A stretch of DNA of 64,000 nt from Bifidobacterium ruminantium DSM 6489 (lineage in GTDB: Bacteria > Actinomycetota > Actinomycetes > Actinomycetales > Bifidobacteriaceae): contig NZ_JDTK01000017.1 of assembly GCF_000770925.1 (NCBI RefSeq), positions 1 to 64,000 on the forward strand, in the 5' to 3' direction. Positions 49,747-59,500 of this stretch are shown piece by piece. Numbering within the stretch: position 1 is the stretch's first letter; every line of letters begins with the position of its first letter. Made by a program: the position numbers and the translations under genes. The notes under the pieces are model-generated. The model made no database searches, was not told the DNA's origin, and saw only the letters and a list, made by a program, of their open reading frames with translations.

Positions 49747-50568
49747 ATGAAGCGCACAGTAAAAGCGGCAATCGGTATGGTGGCCATCGCGGCGATGTCC
49801 ATCGGCACTCTGGCGGCGTGCGGCGGTTCCGATTCGGGATCCGACAACGGCAAAGGCAAGGTCTACTACCTGAACTACAAGCTGGAGACCAACGACGCAT
49901 GGCAGGCGCTGGCCAAGAAGTACACGAAGCAGACCGGCGTCGAGGTCAAAGTGCAGACCGCCGCGTCGGAAACGTATCCGCAGACGCTGAAATCCGAGCT
50001 GGCCAAGTCCAATGCGCCGACCCTGTTCCAGATCAACGGCGTGGTCGACTATCAGACATGGAAGGCCTACACCACGGATATGTCCGACACCGAACCGTAC
50101 AAGCAGCTCAAGGATCAGTCCATGGCGCTGAAGGATGGCGACAAGGTGGCCGGCGTCCCGTATGTGGTGGAAAGCTACGGCCTGATCTACAACAAGGATC
50201 TGCTGGCCAAGTACATCGCTACGGACGGAGCCAAGATCAAAAGCGTCGATGACATTGACAATTTCGACACCCTGAAGGCCGTCGCGGACGACATCCAGGC
50301 CAAGAAAGACCAGCTTGGCGTCAAGGGCGCGTCACCTCCACTGGTTTCGATTCCAGCTCCGATTGGCGCTTCAAGGGCACTTATCTGCCGCAGTTCAAGC
50401 AGATCTTCGATCTGTGTCTGAAGGACTCCACCTGCCCGAGGACTCAGGTCAGCTCCAAGACCGGCGATGACGCCAATTCGGAATACGCGCAGGGCACCGG
50501 CGATTGGAGCGCCGTCAAGAAGGCCTTCGTCGACAATTGGAAGACGGAGTACGACGCGTCCCACTGAC
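49747..50568 (+). pseudogene. Sugar ABC substrate-binding protein with internal deletions
   Basis: It starts as a family 1 sugar-binding lipoprotein: signal MKRTVKAAIGMVAIAAMSIG with lipobox LAAC, then VYYLNYKLETNDAWQALAKK and LIYNKDLLAKY. After LGVKGA (about 50330) the frame shifts. The continuation is found in another frame: STGFDSSSDWRFKGTYLPQF, then KTGDDANSEYAQGTGDWSAV and KKAFVDNWKTEYDASH to TGA at 50566. Compared with the usual 430 residues, about 150 are missing in at least two places. The gene is dead, yet its signal peptide, operators and C-terminus are well kept, so decay looks recent. No permease genes follow. Confidence 0.8.
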
Positions 50569-50634
50569 GGCTGGCGAGCTGACGCCGGACGTGTGAAGCT
50601 GCGCTGACGGCATAAAGCATAAAAAGTATATGAA

Positions 50635-50680
50635 AAAGCGGGAGTGCGCGATTCGATTGGGAATCGCGCACTCCCGCTTT
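50635..50680. terminator. Strong bidirectional terminator
   Basis: A 20-bp stem (AAAGCGGGAGTGCGCGATTC with its complement) around a 6-base loop, A-rich on the left and T-rich on the right. It ends the binding-protein remnant (+) and the small ORF transcript (-). Confidence 0.9.
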
Positions 50681-50822
50681 GCGATTTTAGTAATCGAAAG
50701 GACGGAAAGTGGAGATCCGCGCGCACCGTGTTGTCCACGGCGAACCGGATCCTGCCTTACGCGGCCGGCCTCTGCGAGGTCGCCTTACGCGGCTTGACCA
50801 CACCGCCTTTCGCCTGAGGGCC

Positions 50823-50945
50823 TTACTTGTTGAGAACCTTCTTCATCAGATCGGCGGAGACTTTGGCGAATGCGAACTGGCCGAAGCCCGGGTCGACGGA
50901 AGCGAGGTTGGAATTGACGATCTGATCGAAAGTATTGTGCTTCAT
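50823..50945 (-). CDS. Small 40-residue protein, unrecognised
   Basis: The - strand encodes a 40-residue peptide: MKHNTFDQIVNSNLASVDPG, then FGQFAFAKVSADLMKKVLNK and TAA. An excellent ribosome site (AAAGGAAAC) lies 5 bases before the ATG, the codons are favoured ones, and a -10-like TATAGT lies about 125 bases upstream. It is followed by untranslated sequence and the terminator at 50635-50680, giving a complete small transcription unit. There is no signal peptide or membrane helix. A Gly-Phe-Gly centre and amphipathic C-terminus are visible. It could be a regulatory peptide, pheromone precursor or small stress protein. Function unknown. Confidence 0.55.
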   Translation of the reverse strand: MKHNTFDQIVNSNLASVDPGFGQFAFAKVSADLMKKVLNK

Positions 50946-51279
50946 GATGTTTCCTTTCGGACGGCCGCTGGTTTTCTTCTTTATTTCTGTCTTCTCACAT
51001 CGCGCGGCGCGTCGCTTTTTATGCTGTTTTCTTGTTTCTTGCTTTTCTGTTGTTTTTCTGTTGTGCCTTCACTATAGGCAGGCCGGCATGGTTAAGGCAT
51101 GCCGCAATTGTCTTTTTTATGGTAAATTCATCGGGTCATCTTGAAGAAAATGCAAACATATGGTTGCATTTTCTTCTGCGCATGTCGATTGCGCGCGATT
51201 TGTCGGAAACGACAGCGCGATGTGAAGCGGCTGGGCGGCAGAAAGCGATTCAGCGCGAATCGACGCGGATTACAGGCTG
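50946..51279. promoter_or_regulatory. Intergenic region with a perfect 13-bp inverted repeat
   Basis: GAAGAAAATGCAA (51143-51155) and TTGCATTTTCTTC (51164-51176) face each other around 8 bases. The repeat lies upstream of the small ORF's likely promoter and downstream of the DivIVA-like gene. It can be an operator or a terminator for the latter, since both genes run leftward. T-rich DNA fills 50960-51060. Confidence 0.5.
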
Positions 51280-51930
51280 CTACTGCAGAATGAAGCCGGC
51301 GACGTCGGTCGGGCCGATCTCCAGCACCTGCCCCTTGGTTGTGATCAGCACGTGCTGATGGCCATTCCATTGGAATTTTCCGTAGAACAGATTGCCTTCG
51401 TGCAGCACTGCGCCGATCGCGCCCTTGCCAGTTGCCGCGGAAGCGGGCTGCGTCTGCTGGACGGGTTGCTGCGTCTGTTGCGGCACGGGCTGCTGCGCTG
51501 GCTGGGTTTGCGGTGTTGGCTGTACGAATTGGGTTTGTTGCGAGTCGATCGGCAGCTGTGCCGGCTGTTGCGCGTCGATGGGCTGCGCCGCCGGCTGCAC
51601 AGGTTGCATAGGCTGGACAGGCTGGACAGGCTGGACGGGCTGGACGGGCTGGACGGGTTCTTCCACGGGAAGATGGCGCAGGGTCTCCGCGATGCGGTCG
51701 AGCAGATCGTCGATCTGGCCGATGTCGTATCCGTTGGTGAACCGGACGGTCGTGAACATCTGCTGCTCGACCTCTTCGGGAGACATTTCGGCTTTGCCAT
51801 CAAGCGCGTCCGCGCAACGTTCGAAGAACTCGTTCACCTCGACGATGTTGTATCCCGCGGAGAGATACGTTGTGGTGAGCCGGACGTTTCGTAGCTCGCG
51901 TGCCGTGATTGTAGATACCATGTCCACCAT
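51280..51930 (-). CDS. DivIVA-domain protein with PVQ repeats
   Basis: A 216-residue protein. The start MVSTITARELRNVRLTTTYL then SAGYNIVEVNEFFERCADAL is a DivIVA-type N-terminal motif; a second related unit follows (FTTVRFTNGYDIGQIDDLLD then RIAETLRHLP). A linker of PVQ repeats and Gln/Pro-rich sequence (about 95-170) leads to a small C-terminal domain (GAVLHEGNLFYGKFQWNGHQ, then VLITTKGQVLEIGPTDVAGF). DivIVA proteins gather at curved membranes and poles. ATG 51930 or 51921 may be the start. It is likely a cell-shape or pole-linked factor. Confidence 0.7.
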   Translation of the reverse strand: MVDMVSTITARELRNVRLTTTYLSAGYNIVEVNEFFERCADALDGKAEMSPEEVEQQMFTTVRFTNGYDIGQIDDLLDRIAETLRHLPVEEPVQPVQPVQPVQPVQPMQPVQPAAQPIDAQQPAQLPIDSQQTQFVQPTPQTQPAQQPVPQQTQQPVQQTQPASAATGKGAIGAVLHEGNLFYGKFQWNGHQHVLITTKGQVLEIGPTDVAGFILQ

Positions 51931-52043
51931 TATTCCACGAATGTGATGATTTTGCGCATAAAACGGAAAACGGTCGCAAAACATGCGGGAATCATGCCGT
52001 GCGACCGTTTGTATTGATGCCTATTTTCCGGGCGATGTGTACG

Positions 52044-52898
52044 TTATCCGCGCTTCGACTTGCCGACCCTGCCGAACGTGAATGCGCGGACGATTGCCAC
52101 GATGCCAAGCACCACCAGCGCGCACCCGCCAAACAGAATCAGCCAGCCGGTGGAGGCCAGCGGGCTGAACAGCATCACGCAGCCGGCCACAATCGAAATC
52201 AGCGCGTATATCACAGCCCATGCGGAACTCGGCATGCGCCACGATTCGACAAGCGCCATCACGCCTTCCATCATCCAACCGAGGCCCACCACCATGGTGA
52301 CGAGCACTGCCAGCATGGCGCCGGACAGGGTCGAATTCTTCAGCATGACCACGCCGCCGATCGTCAGCAACAGACCGACCAGAATGTCAAGCACGCGCCA
52401 GCCACCCGGCAGGCCAAGCTCCACAATCGCGGTGACGATGCGGATCACGCCGGACACCACGAAGTACGCGCCGAGTGCAATCGCGGCGATCTTAAGCGTC
52501 GCGCCCGGCCAGATAAGCAGTGCCAGGCCAAGGACGATCGCCATGATGCCGAGCACGCCGTACACGTCGCGAATGGCGTTCTTAGCGCGCTGTGGCAGCC
52601 ACGATTCCACCAACTTGAACGGGCTTACCGGCTCCCACTCGCCACTGTCGTTGCTATGGCTATTCGGGTCGTAACCATACGGATTACCGTACGGATATCC
52701 ATACGGATTGCCGTACGGGTTGCCGTATGGATTGCCGGAATAGCGAGGGGTCTGCTCGGCATCTGGTCCGCCGCTTTGTGGACCGTCCTGCTGTTGCGAT
52801 TGCTGCGCTTGCTGGCTCGGTGCATAGGCGCCGTATCCCGGCTGCGGTGGTTGACTGGGGTCGTCGGGATTGCCGGGATTCATATTTGGATAGCTCAT
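52044..52898 (-). CDS. HdeD-like membrane protein with GNPYG repeats
   Basis: A 284-residue protein. The first 90 residues are soluble, Pro/Gln/Tyr-rich and include tandem NPYG units (GNPYGNPYGNPYGYPYGNPY). The C-terminal part has six hydrophobic segments in three related pairs, the HdeD/DUF308 layout (GVLGIMAIVLGLALLIWPGA; AYFVVSGVIRIVTAIVEL; ILVGLLLTIGGVVMLKNS). HdeD is linked to acid resistance in enterobacteria; here the role is unknown. A positive tail (RVGKSKRG) faces the cytoplasm. Confidence 0.75.
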   Translation of the reverse strand: MSYPNMNPGNPDDPSQPPQPGYGAYAPSQQAQQSQQQDGPQSGGPDAEQTPRYSGNPYGNPYGNPYGYPYGNPYGYDPNSHSNDSGEWEPVSPFKLVESWLPQRAKNAIRDVYGVLGIMAIVLGLALLIWPGATLKIAAIALGAYFVVSGVIRIVTAIVELGLPGGWRVLDILVGLLLTIGGVVMLKNSTLSGAMLAVLVTMVVGLGWMMEGVMALVESWRMPSSAWAVIYALISIVAGCVMLFSPLASTGWLILFGGCALVVLGIVAIVRAFTFGRVGKSKRG

Positions 52899-52996
52899 GA
52901 TGCCCTCCTTCAGAAAAACATGCTTTGAGGCGTCGTTTGCTTCAAAGACATGCTTTCATTTTAGGCACCCTGCCTGTTTTCAGCCATCAACAGAAT

Positions 52997-53026
52997 CGGC
53001 CGGCCTGCCTATTGGCAAGTCGGCCG
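52997..53026 (-). terminator. Probable terminator after lacZ
   Basis: CGGCCG arms at 52997-53002 and 53021-53026 with an inner TGCC/GGCA pair form a hairpin about 50 bases past the lacZ stop on the - strand. The U run is poor. Confidence 0.5.
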
Positions 53027-53076
53027 GAATTATGCCGCGAATCGGCGGTTATGCTTGAGGCTGAAGCTGGCTTAGC

Positions 53077-56000
53077 TTAGAACAGTTCGAGCCGGACGTT
53101 GAGGCTGAGCGGCTGGTCGGCGGGCAGCTGGTACTGCGCGTGCACCGGCGACATCCACGAATCGTCGCCGCCGACGCCCATCTGCGCGGCCAGCAGACGC
53201 AGGAACATGTGCCTCGGCTTCGGCAGCTCATCCTGATGTAGCGCCTCCTCCAGCATCGCGCTCGAATAAGGCAGCAGACTCATCGCGAAAGGTTTCACAG
53301 CATGTTTCACGCGCAGGCCGTGGCCTGAATCGTCCGTGATTTCCGCCCAGCGCACGTCCTCATGGTTGCCGGTCTCCTGCGGCAGCAGATACGGCGCACG
53401 GTCGCGGTACGCATCGGTGCTCCACACGCCCAGCTTCGCGTGCTTGCGATCGGCGTACGTTTCCTCCGGGCCGACACCATAGAATCGCAGATTCGAATAT
53501 TCCACGGGCAGCGCCCATTCGATGCCGAACGCCGGAATCGTAGGCAGGCCGCCGTTCTTCTCGCCCGGATACTCGACGTCGAGCTCAACGCGGCCGTCCG
53601 TATCGGCAACGTAGCGGACCGTTACTTTTGTGTGCTGCGGAATCGCCAATTCATATGTATACGTGGCTTCCACGGTGTTCTCTCCGCGGGGCGCGATTTC
53701 GCAGCCGACGCAGCGGGCGTACTTTCCCGCGACCGCCCAGGCGGCGCGTTCGAAGGCGTGCCCGGCTCCGCGGTCGTTGTCCGTCAGCGGACGGAACGTG
53801 GTGATGGAAGGTCGACGCAGCACGAATTCACGCTCGCCGAGCGTGTATGAGACCATGCCTCCCTGCGCTCGGGAGAAAAGCACCTCGCGGCCCTGTCCGC
53901 GCACGCCCACGTTCCAGCGGCCGAAGGTGATGGCTCCGTCGGCCGCGCTAGCCGCGCTGGCCGTGCCAACAGTCGCATCGGTACCCTTCGCGCCCTCCAC
54001 CACGCACTGGCCGAACGCCAGCTCATAGCCGGCCGGAGCCCAATCGCACGCCTCGCCCAACTGCTGCGAGACCTCCAGAACCAGCTCCTTGGCGTTGCCG
54101 AGGTAGTCGTCGATCGGCCAATCGACATCGAACAGAGCGCTTTCGCCGGCCGGCACATCGAAGCGACGCGTGGCGCTCCACACCGGCCTGCCATCGGCCA
54201 GCACGAGCAAGACGAAGGCGTATGCGCCCGTCGACACGAACAGGTTGTCGTTCGTGACGCGCACGCCGTCCTGCGTGACCGCGATTTTCACGTTCGCATA
54301 CAGCTGCTTGACTTCCTGCGCCTTCGGAGAGGGGGTGCGGTCGGCGAACAGCAGTCCGTCGCCGGAGAATTCGTAGTCGCTTGGACGATCGCCGAAATCA
54401 CCGCCGTAGCACATGCGCGTCGTGCCGTCGGGCAGTTTGGCTTCGATTGCCTGGTCGATGAAATCCCAGATGAAGCCGCCTTGGTACATTGGATAGCGTT
54501 CCAACGCCGTGTATTCGTCCATGTTGCCGCACGAATTGCCCATCGCGTGCATGTATTCGCAGGAGATGTACGGCTTCTTCGGGCCGTCCGTATGCACCGG
54601 GCTGCCGTCCTGCAGGTAGCGTTCGATTTCGTCGGCATGCGCGTACATGCGGCTTTCGATGTCCGTCACGTCCTCGAATTCGCGCATGTGCACGGACCCC
54701 TCGTAATGCACCGGACGATTCGGGTCGATCGCGTGCGCGTGGCGGTACATTGCGCGGAACACCTCGCCCGCGCTCGATTCGTTGCCGAGCGACCAGATCA
54801 GCACGCTCGGATGGTTGTAATCACGGCGCATCATGCTGTTGATGCGGTCCACGCACGCGCCCTCCCACTCGGGGCGGCTGCCGGGGATGCCATCCTCGGG
54901 GCGTTCGACGTTGTTGGCCACCCAGGTGCCGTGGGTCTCCATATTGGTTTCGTCGATCAGATACAGGCCATACTTGTCGCATAGGTCGTACCAATATTCC
55001 TGGTTCGGATAGTGCGAGGTGCGGATAGCGTTGATGTTGTGCCGCTTGCAGAAGATCACGTCGGAAAGCATGTCCTCGCGGGTGATGGCGCGGCCGCGCT
55101 TCGCGTCGAATTCGTGGCGGTCCGCGCCTTTGAATACGACGCGTTTGCCGTTGAGCGTCATGATGCCGTTTTCGATGCGGAACGTACGGAAGCCGATGTT
55201 CTGCGTCACGGTTTCGATGGTTGCGCCGTCGTGCCCGATGACGCGCACGGTCAGCGTATACAGCGTCGGCGATTCGGCGCTCCACGGCGCGATGTTGGAC
55301 AATTTACCGGAATCAAGCGTGATTTCGCCGTTGCAGGCCTGCGTCGATTCCCATACGACGTTCCCATGGCCGTCGCACAGCGCGCTTTCGATGGTCGCCG
55401 CGCCGGCTGGATTGCGCAGGACGAGCGTCGCGTCCAGCTTGGCGGTGTCGGTGATGCCGGTCGTGTCGTAGTCGACTTCGATCTGCATGGTTTCGACGTG
55501 TGTGCGCGGCTGGGCGGCGAGTTCCACGGAACGGAACAGGCCGTGCAGCCGCCAGAAATCCTGGTCTTCCAGCCAAGATGCGCTCGAATATTCGTAGCAG
55601 GCGACGGTGAGCGTATGCTCGGCTTCGGGGGAATCGGCGGCGTTGCCATTGCCGTTTCGCAGCGCTTCCGTCACATCGAATTCGCTCGGCGTGAATCCGT
55701 CCTCGCCGTAACCCACGAACGTGCCGTCAAGCCATACGTAGATCGCGGTTGCCGCGCCATGGAACGTCAGGCTCACCGTGCCCCCGTCCCTCAATGTGCG
55801 CACGAGCGGCGCATCCAGCGAGAACCGGTGGCGGTAGATCGCCACATGGTTGTTTTCGGGGATGTCCGGCGCCTGCGGATCCTCATGGCCGTCCCATGGG
55901 TACTGGATGTTGACGTACTTGTTCCTGAGGTATCCGGCCATCTGCAGATGGCCCGGCACTTCGATCGCACCGAAATCGCCATCCTTGAAATTGGCGGCGG

Positions 56001-56217
56001 CGAACGGCGCGTCCGCCACGTCCACGTCGTGCGCCTGCTCGATGCGCACCTTCCATTCGCCGTCAAGGCTCTGCTTCGGCTCCGTCGTTTCGCCGATAAC
56101 GTAACGGTGGTTCGAATGCGCCGGCCTCCGATTCACTGCGAACACCGTCGGATCGGTGAGCCAGTCCGCGCTCGCTTTGGTTGCGTGGAGTATCGTGTTT
56201 TCGATTGCATCCGCCAT
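53077..56217 (-). CDS. lacZ: GH2 beta-galactosidase, LacZ type
   Basis: A 1046-residue cytoplasmic enzyme with the full five-domain LacZ layout: sugar-binding domain (RPAHSNHRYVIGETTEPKQS, SLDGEWKVRIE), Ig-like domains, TIM barrel and a large C-terminal sandwich (VRFYGVGPEETYADRKH-like segment). The acid/base Glu480 is in WSLGNESS and the nucleophile Glu554 in ISCEYMHAMGN. No signal peptide. It hydrolyses lactose and galacto-oligosaccharides to feed the bifid shunt. ATG 56217 is chosen because MADAIENTILHATKASADWL aligns with known starts and GGGATCC-type purines precede it. It stands without an adjacent lactose permease. Confidence 0.93.
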   Translation of the reverse strand: MADAIENTILHATKASADWLTDPTVFAVNRRPAHSNHRYVIGETTEPKQSLDGEWKVRIEQAHDVDVADAPFAAANFKDGDFGAIEVPGHLQMAGYLRNKYVNIQYPWDGHEDPQAPDIPENNHVAIYRHRFSLDAPLVRTLRDGGTVSLTFHGAATAIYVWLDGTFVGYGEDGFTPSEFDVTEALRNGNGNAADSPEAEHTLTVACYEYSSASWLEDQDFWRLHGLFRSVELAAQPRTHVETMQIEVDYDTTGITDTAKLDATLVLRNPAGAATIESALCDGHGNVVWESTQACNGEITLDSGKLSNIAPWSAESPTLYTLTVRVIGHDGATIETVTQNIGFRTFRIENGIMTLNGKRVVFKGADRHEFDAKRGRAITREDMLSDVIFCKRHNINAIRTSHYPNQEYWYDLCDKYGLYLIDETNMETHGTWVANNVERPEDGIPGSRPEWEGACVDRINSMMRRDYNHPSVLIWSLGNESSAGEVFRAMYRHAHAIDPNRPVHYEGSVHMREFEDVTDIESRMYAHADEIERYLQDGSPVHTDGPKKPYISCEYMHAMGNSCGNMDEYTALERYPMYQGGFIWDFIDQAIEAKLPDGTTRMCYGGDFGDRPSDYEFSGDGLLFADRTPSPKAQEVKQLYANVKIAVTQDGVRVTNDNLFVSTGAYAFVLLVLADGRPVWSATRRFDVPAGESALFDVDWPIDDYLGNAKELVLEVSQQLGEACDWAPAGYELAFGQCVVEGAKGTDATVGTASAASAADGAITFGRWNVGVRGQGREVLFSRAQGGMVSYTLGEREFVLRRPSITTFRPLTDNDRGAGHAFERAAWAVAGKYARCVGCEIAPRGENTVEATYTYELAIPQHTKVTVRYVADTDGRVELDVEYPGEKNGGLPTIPAFGIEWALPVEYSNLRFYGVGPEETYADRKHAKLGVWSTDAYRDRAPYLLPQETGNHEDVRWAEITDDSGHGLRVKHAVKPFAMSLLPYSSAMLEEALHQDELPKPRHMFLRLLAAQMGVGGDDSWMSPVHAQYQLPADQPLSLNVRLELF

Positions 56218-56559
56218 GTTGGATCCCCTTACGTTACTACGTTGTTTACTGCGTCGTTGCGGTTGCGCCACATATGCCGTGCGGCTGTGGTAATAAAATT
56301 TACCAACAATCGATAATATATCATACTTCACGATTCCGCACGCAGTTCGCCGTACACTGATTCCTTCCATGTCCGTTTTCCGCACGCCTTGGATGTGCAA
56401 TAATGGCAGGAATGCACCGACGGCGTCCGCCCGGTGCCCGCAACCGCGCAGCGTTGCCCTGCCTGCAGCAATGATTGCGATGCACGGATTTCCGCGATTC
56501 GCAAGCATACGCGGGTGGGGGAGAGCTGACTACTCCGCGGCGATCCCAAGGAGATCACC
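56218..56559. promoter_or_regulatory. Divergent promoter region of lacZ and the P-type ATPase gene
   Basis: No gene in about 340 bases. AT-rich CGATAATATATCATAC (near 56309-56324) is a candidate lacZ -10 region on the - strand. AAGGAGATCACC directly precedes the ATPase ATG on the + strand. Confidence 0.4.
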
Positions 56560-59500
56560 ATGGTTGGTCGCAAGGAAGATCAATCCATACAGCCCCATGC
56601 CGGTTCCGACGAAAATTCCGCTGTCGGCGATGACATGAGGGCGCAACACGGCCCGCAGCCACCCCAACTTGATCCGTCGCTCGCCGACGCGCAGGCGGTG
56701 GCCGCATCCCTCGGCGTCGACCCGGACACAGGCCTGAGCCAGTCAGAGGCGCAACGCAGACTCGGACAGTACGGTCCGAACGAGCTCGCGTCCGCACCTG
56801 CCGTGCCGAAATGGAAGAAGTTCCTGGCACAGTTCAGGGACCCCCTCGTTTACCTGCTGCTCGCCGCCACCGGCATCTCGCTTGTCGCATGGTTCATCGA
56901 GCGCGCCAACGCCACGCCTGGTGCGGAAGGCGGCGAGGCGCTGCCGTTCGACGCCATCGTCATCGTGCTGATCCTCATCGTCAATGCGGTGCTCGGCTAC
57001 ATCCAGGAATCGAAAGCGGAAGCGGCAGTGGAGGCGCTATCGCAGATGACCGCGCCGCAGACCAACGTGTTGCGCGATGGTGCCGTCACCCGCATCAACA
57101 CCGTGAACGTGGTGCCGGGAGATGTGATTGTGCTCGGCGAAGGCGATTCCGTGCCTGCCGACGGCCGGCTGGTCGCCGCCGCAAGTTTGCGCGTCGCCGA
57201 AGCGAGCCTTACCGGCGAAAGTGTGCCAGTCGGCAAGAACGTCGATACGCTTGCCGAGGCCAAAGCCCTCGGCGATCGCGCCAACATGGTGTTCAACGGC
57301 ACATCCGTGACGCAAGGCACCGGCCGTGCCATCGTCACCAGCACCGGAATGCGCACGCAGGTCGGCAAAATCGCGGATCTGCTGCAGGCCACGGATGATG
57401 ACGATAGCCCGCTGCAGAAGGAGATGAACTACGTCTCCAAAATCCTCGGCATTGCGGTGTGCATCATCGCGGTTGTGGTGCTCGTGGCGCTCGCGTTAAC
57501 CGAAAGTTTCAACGACGTGCATGATGTAATCGACTCGCTGCTGCTGGCCGTTTCGTTGGCCGTCGCTGCCGTGCCGGAAGGCCTTGCCACGATTCTGACG
57601 GTGGTGCTTGCGCTCGGTGTGCGGCGCATGGCCGAGCACCACGCGATCGTCAAGAAGCTGCATTCCGTGGAGACGCTTGGCTCCGCGTCGGTGATCTGCT
57701 CCGATAAGACCGGCACGCTCACCCGCAACGAGATGACGGTGGAACGCGTGGTAACGCCGAGCGGCGAAGTGCAGCTGACCGGCACCGGCTATGCGCCGGA
57801 AGGCAGGATGATTGCGATTGACGCGGCGGAAGCCGCGGGAATTACGGGAGCCGCCGAAGCGGCGCAGGCCGAGGCCGTCGCCACGCTGGCCGTGGGCGCG
57901 ATCGCAAACGACGGCGAGCTTCGCGAGACCGCCGTCGAAACCGTGCGGAACGGCGCGGATTCCGCTTCCTCTGCCAATACGTTATGGGAGGCCGTGGGCG
58001 ATCCGACTGAGGTGTCGCTTATCGTCGCCGCACGCAAGGTGAAGGCCGACCGCAAATTCGCCAACTACACGCGCGTCGGCGAGATTCCGTTCACTTCCGA
58101 TCGCAAGCGCATGTCCGTCGTCGCGCGGGACAATGCCGACGCGGGCCGGCTCACCGTCTTCGCGAAAGGCGCGCCGGACGTGCTGCTCGGTTACTGCGGC
58201 AGAATCGCCGTAAACGGCGCCGTGCGTCCGATGACGCAGGGCGATCGACAGCAGATTCTGGCCACCGTCGAACGACTGTCCTCCGAAGCGTACCGCACGC
58301 TTGGCCAGGCGTACCGTCCGCTCGGCACCGCGTCCCTTGCCGATGTGCCGGGAGTAACACTCAACGCCGCCGGACATGTGGTCGACATCGCGGAACAGAG
58401 CGATGTGCTGGAAAACGACCTGATCTGGGTCGGCATGGTCGGCATCATCGATCCGCCGCGCACCGAAGTGCGTGACGCCGTCGCCGAAGCCCATCGCGCC
58501 GGCATCCGCACCGTCATGATCACCGGCGACCATCCGCTGACCGCCGCGCGCATCGCCAGCGATCTGGGTATCATCGACACCCCCGATGTCGCAAAAGATG
58601 CGCGCGCCGACCTGTCCCATAAGGTGCTCACCGGTAGCCAACTCGACGAACTGTCGGACGACGCCGCGCTCGACAAGGCGACCAGCGAAATCTCCGTATA
58701 CGCACGCGTCGCGCCGGAGCACAAACTGCGCATCGTCGAATCGTTGCAGCGGCAAAGCAACATCGTGGCCATGACAGGCGACGGCGTGAACGACGCGCCC
58801 GCCGTCAAAACCGCGGATATCGGCGTGGCCATGGGCATCACCGGCACCGAAGTGACCAAGCAGAGCGCCAAGATGATCCTCGCCGACGACAACTTCGGCA
58901 CCATCGTCGAAGCCGTGCGCGAAGGCCGTGGCATTTTCGACAACATCCGTAAATTCCTGCGGTACCTGCTCAGCTCCAACGTGGGTGAGGTCTTCACGGT
59001 CTTCGGCGGCGTGATGCTGGCAGGATTCCTCGGCATCACGCAGCCGGGCAGCCAAGGCGTGACCGTGCCGCTGCTCGCCACGCAGCTGCTGTGGATCAAC
59101 CTGCTCACCGACGCGGCGCCCGCGCTCGCCATGGGCGTCGACCCGTCCACCGACGACGTGATGGCCCGCAAGCCGCGCAAACTTACCGACCGCGTGATCG
59201 ACGGGCAGATGTGGGGTGACATCATCTTCATCGGCATCGTCATGGCCGCCGTCACGCTGATCGGCATGGACATGCACCTCGCCGGAGGCCTGTTCACCGA
59301 CCGTTCCGTGGATGCCATCGGGCATGACGCGCAGATGACGGAGGCGCGCACGATGGGCTTCACCATCCTGGTGTTCGCGCAGATGATCAACGCGTTGTGC
59401 TCGCGTTCGCATGACCAGTCGGTGTTCGTGGGACTGTTCGCCAACAAGTGGCTGTGGGGTGCGATCGCACTGTCCGCGCTGCTGCAGCTCGCGGTGATCT

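Noticed and set aside
55012..56316. 434-codon + strand frame opposite lacZ
   Set aside because: Shadow frame of lacZ with no start context and no recognisable fold.
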